Below, one piece after another: positions 21,406-23,580 of a stretch of DNA of 23,580 bases. The position numbers and the translations under genes are program-made. The stretch is from positions 1 through 23,580 of the forward strand of contig JAYMTF010001410.1 of the NCBI GenBank assembly GCA_036897485.1. The letters are read 5' to 3'. This DNA is from Pelargonium nanum (taxonomy: Eukaryota; Streptophyta; Magnoliopsida; Geraniales; Geraniaceae). Below the pieces are notes generated by a model that made no database searches, was not told the origin of the DNA, and was given only the letters and a program-made list of their open reading frames with translations. Position 1 is the stretch's first letter; each line of letters opens with the position of its first letter.

Positions 21406-22017
21406 TTATACACGTGGTGTATTGTGATTTAACATAGTTTTTTATAAAATAACTCATGCACATTTCCTCCATTAACACGTTATTTTATACAATACCTGGA
21501 ACCTGTATCACCACTATGTACAAAATTAAGGATTTTATTGAATTTTTTGTATATATTATGTATTTTGTTTAACATTTTTTAGAATGCTAATCTTATATAT
21601 TAATTTAAAATTAGCTAAGTTTAACTAATAATTGCTCATCATATATGATACCTACCATTTTCTTATGTTTTTTTTTTCATGAATCATTTGATTTATAATG
21701 TTTGTACACTTGTGCATAAAGATTCATTCGAGTTATTAAGAATAATTTATGTGTCATATATATAATAAATATACTAATTAAAACATCATTTTATACCATA
21801 TTTGAGATCTAAAACATTCCTCTAATAAAATGCTCTTAAAGTCTATACTCTTTAATATTAAAATTGAACCTAAAGATTTCCCATTGCTCATCTTATATTT
21901 TTGGTTATGATAAAAGAATATACATAATGAGTTTGGTGACTTCTTTGTATGGTTGTTGTCTACCATCATGCAATGAGAATCCGAATTATCCAAAGCTTCA
22001 CCTTTAGACCCATTGAG

Positions 22018-22342
22018 TCAATGATGTTAGTTTATCTCTCACACTCCATACAAGTAGTGTGTATGAGATGACATACAACGAGAGAAAAAAAAAAATAATA
22101 ATACACGATATGTTTAGTATAATTAACGATTTCTTGTCATATTGAAAATGTTTTAAAAAATAAAAATAGTTTTGAGATAATTTTTTGAAAACTTAAGTAG
22201 AAAATCTTATATCACAATTAAGGGTATGATGTCGAGCATAATGAATGACAATTTGCGCATCTCGAACTTCACAATTTGGCCATCTCGACTTAATAAATCA
22301 ATGGTATTAATTTTTCACTCACTCTAAAAACAAATAGTGTGT
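22018..22342 (+). repeat. Pair of diverged 45-base direct repeats
   Basis: 22018-22062 and 22298-22342 align without gaps, with 35 of 45 bases equal by hand count, both starting tcaatg and ending tagtgtgt. They may be remains of one longer duplicated or transposed unit. The sequence between them is AT-rich and unrecognised. Confidence 0.45.
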
Positions 22343-22937
22343 CATCATACACATGTTTTTTTCAAAGCTAGAGAATTTTCTTTCACATGGGAACATAGAA
22401 AAATACTTCTATGTTTCATAAATTATGCTTCAAAGCAACATATACAATATGTAGGAAAGTGGTTTAAATTAAATACTAGGAAAATAAAACATGCTAAAGA
22501 CATATATATCTTGAGAAGGAAAAGGATATGTTATAAAATGGTAGGTCCAAAATGTGAATGCGATTTGGTCAAACCTAAGAAAATTTGTGCAAAAAGCAAC
22601 AACAAATATATTAATTTAATAAAAGCTTTTTGAATTTAGAGAGAGGACCCATGTGTGGGTTTGTGCAACAAAAAAGAATGGAAATTAAATAAAGATGGTT
22701 GATGAACCCTAATTGTTGTTTGTTTGTATAGGTGATAGAGAAGAAGAAGAGGACAAGATGGGTATGGTCCCCATATTGCCCATTTTCGACGTTGCTTGAT
22801 GACCCAAACATGACGTTGCTTCTTCTTTCTCTAACATACTTTTTTTTTCTTTGAATTTATTAGTCATGATAATAATAATTGTATTTCATTTTAATTAGAC
22901 TATATATCATCATCAATTCATCACCCATGCATCATGA

Positions 22938-23310
22938 ATGTTTTTTTTTCTTTCTTAACCAAAGCGAAATTTTATTAATTCAAATCAATAAATAACATAT
23001 AATGAAACTCGGGCAAGGGGGACTCCCTAACCCAAACATCTCGGTCTGGCAAAGACAACGAGGACCGGTCTAGCGCGTGAACCACTCGATTCGCAGACCG
23101 CCTACCAAACACTAACGACAAATTCTTCCACCTCGAAAGTAAGCCCCGAGAATATCCTGAACTAGCAAATCAAAGGCACTGGTATCCTTCCCTCCGGTTT
23201 AGACTGCCTGAACAAGCCCAAGCGAATCGAAATCAATAACAATATCAAGCCATTTCCGCTCAACTAATTGTATTTCTTCATGATAAAAAATCTTAAGGCC
23301 TCTGTAATAA
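22938..23310 (-). pseudogene. LINE 3' end: decayed RNase H C-terminus with poly-A tail
   Basis: On the minus strand, 23112-22975 reads without break to a TAA as VFGRRSANRVVHALDRSS and on to LPDRDVWVRESPLPEFHYML. This is the RNase H C-terminal block and tail typical of plant LINE ORF2 proteins. Upstream, fragments GLVQAV, FDLLVQDILG and, near 23305, EALRF continue the same domain but in other frames and with stop codons, so at least two frameshifts and stops are present. A short 3' UTR and an A9 tail (T run at 22941-22949) follow the stop. The copy is 5'-truncated and dead. No target-site duplication was found. A cellular gene of the same RNase H family is less likely given the tail. Confidence 0.75.
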
Positions 23311-23400
23311 CATTAAAAAAATGTTATGTTTATTTTGGTTGCTGTAATTTAATTAGATGGGTGTAAATAAAGTTCATATTTGACATTAAAAAAATGTCAA
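23308..23400 (+). repeat. Two related small hairpins (7-8 bp stems, A5 loops)
   Basis: taacatt-aaaaa-aatgtta (23308-23326) and tgacatt-aaaaa-aatgtca (23381-23399, extendable by one T-A pair) have the same loop and stem. They differ by one base pair that is changed on both sides (A-T to G-C). Their centres are 73 bases apart. The sequence between and after them to 23580 is AT-rich and contains no gene that I can see. Confidence 0.6.
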
Positions 23401-23580
23401 CTAAATGTATGTTTTATATTTATATCAAAAATTCAAGAACCAAATCATACATATGTATGTTAAAGTTGGTGAGTCAACACTAAAAGATGCCACATCACCA
23501 ATACAATATTTTATAGCTCTCTCATTGAAAGACTTTTCATCTCCCATAAGTTACAAAAAATCACTATATTAACTAATAAC

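Larger units (their letters stand above)
20161..22937. other. Intergenic AT-rich DNA, no gene seen
   Basis: The block at 20400-20520 contains cgggttt/gggtcgag words like those at 4580 and 10055. At 20833-20859 an imperfect hairpin (aaaccttccat / atggatggttt) contains the 'cattggag' text often seen in plant non-autonomous transposons. Two small duplications occur (21279-21405, and 22018-22062 with 22298-22342). I see no reading frame that matches a known protein. Confidence 0.5.

Overview
The window looks like nuclear DNA of a flowering plant, most likely a eudicot. It is AT-rich, its genes carry many short GT-AG introns, and both recognisable proteins are plant members of known families. I cannot name the species.

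There are two complete protein-coding genes, both in the right half and convergent. On the + strand, 11194-15245 is a 12-exon R2R3-MYB gene of the FOUR LIPS/MYB88 type (487 codons after splicing), a regulator of the last divisions in the stomatal lineage and of other cell-cycle exits. On the - strand, 19825-17077 is a 7-exon nucleotide-sugar transporter of the UTR1/UTR3 (SLC35B1-like) type (332 codons after splicing), which supplies UDP-glucose/UDP-galactose to the ER lumen. I built both models by hand; every intron is GT-AG and the reading phase closes across every junction. Nothing suggests that the two genes work together.

Layout: 1-480 holds an AT microsatellite and a probable decayed LTR-retrotransposon end. 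480-9080 is AT-rich intergenic DNA with microsatellites, a (GGGTT)-like repeat at about 4580 and a few promoter-like patches, but no supported gene. 9083-9301 is a complete tRNA-derived SINE in - orientation, flanked by a 17-bp target-site duplication. 10055-10490 is a probable old repeat. 10491-11193 is the MYB promoter and leader. 11194-15245 is the MYB gene, with an approximately 104-bp tandem duplication in its last intron. 15246-16048 is its 3' flank, with a perfect 10-bp-stem hairpin. 16049-16372 is a three-copy tandem repeat between the two gene 3' ends. 17077-19825 is the transporter. 19826-20160 is its promoter, which carries an exact plant ER-stress element (CCAAT-N10-CACG). 20161-22937 is AT-rich intergenic DNA with small duplications. 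22938-23310 is the decayed 3' end (RNase H C-terminus and poly-A tail) of a LINE in - orientation. 23308-23400 carries two near-identical small hairpins.

I found no clear new biological system. The observations most worth following are regulatory: the ER-stress element at the transporter, an upstream ORF overlapping the MYB start codon, and several splice options in the MYB gene (an in-frame alternative donor, a tandem NAGNAG acceptor and a retained-intron form that would make a DNA-binding-domain-only protein).
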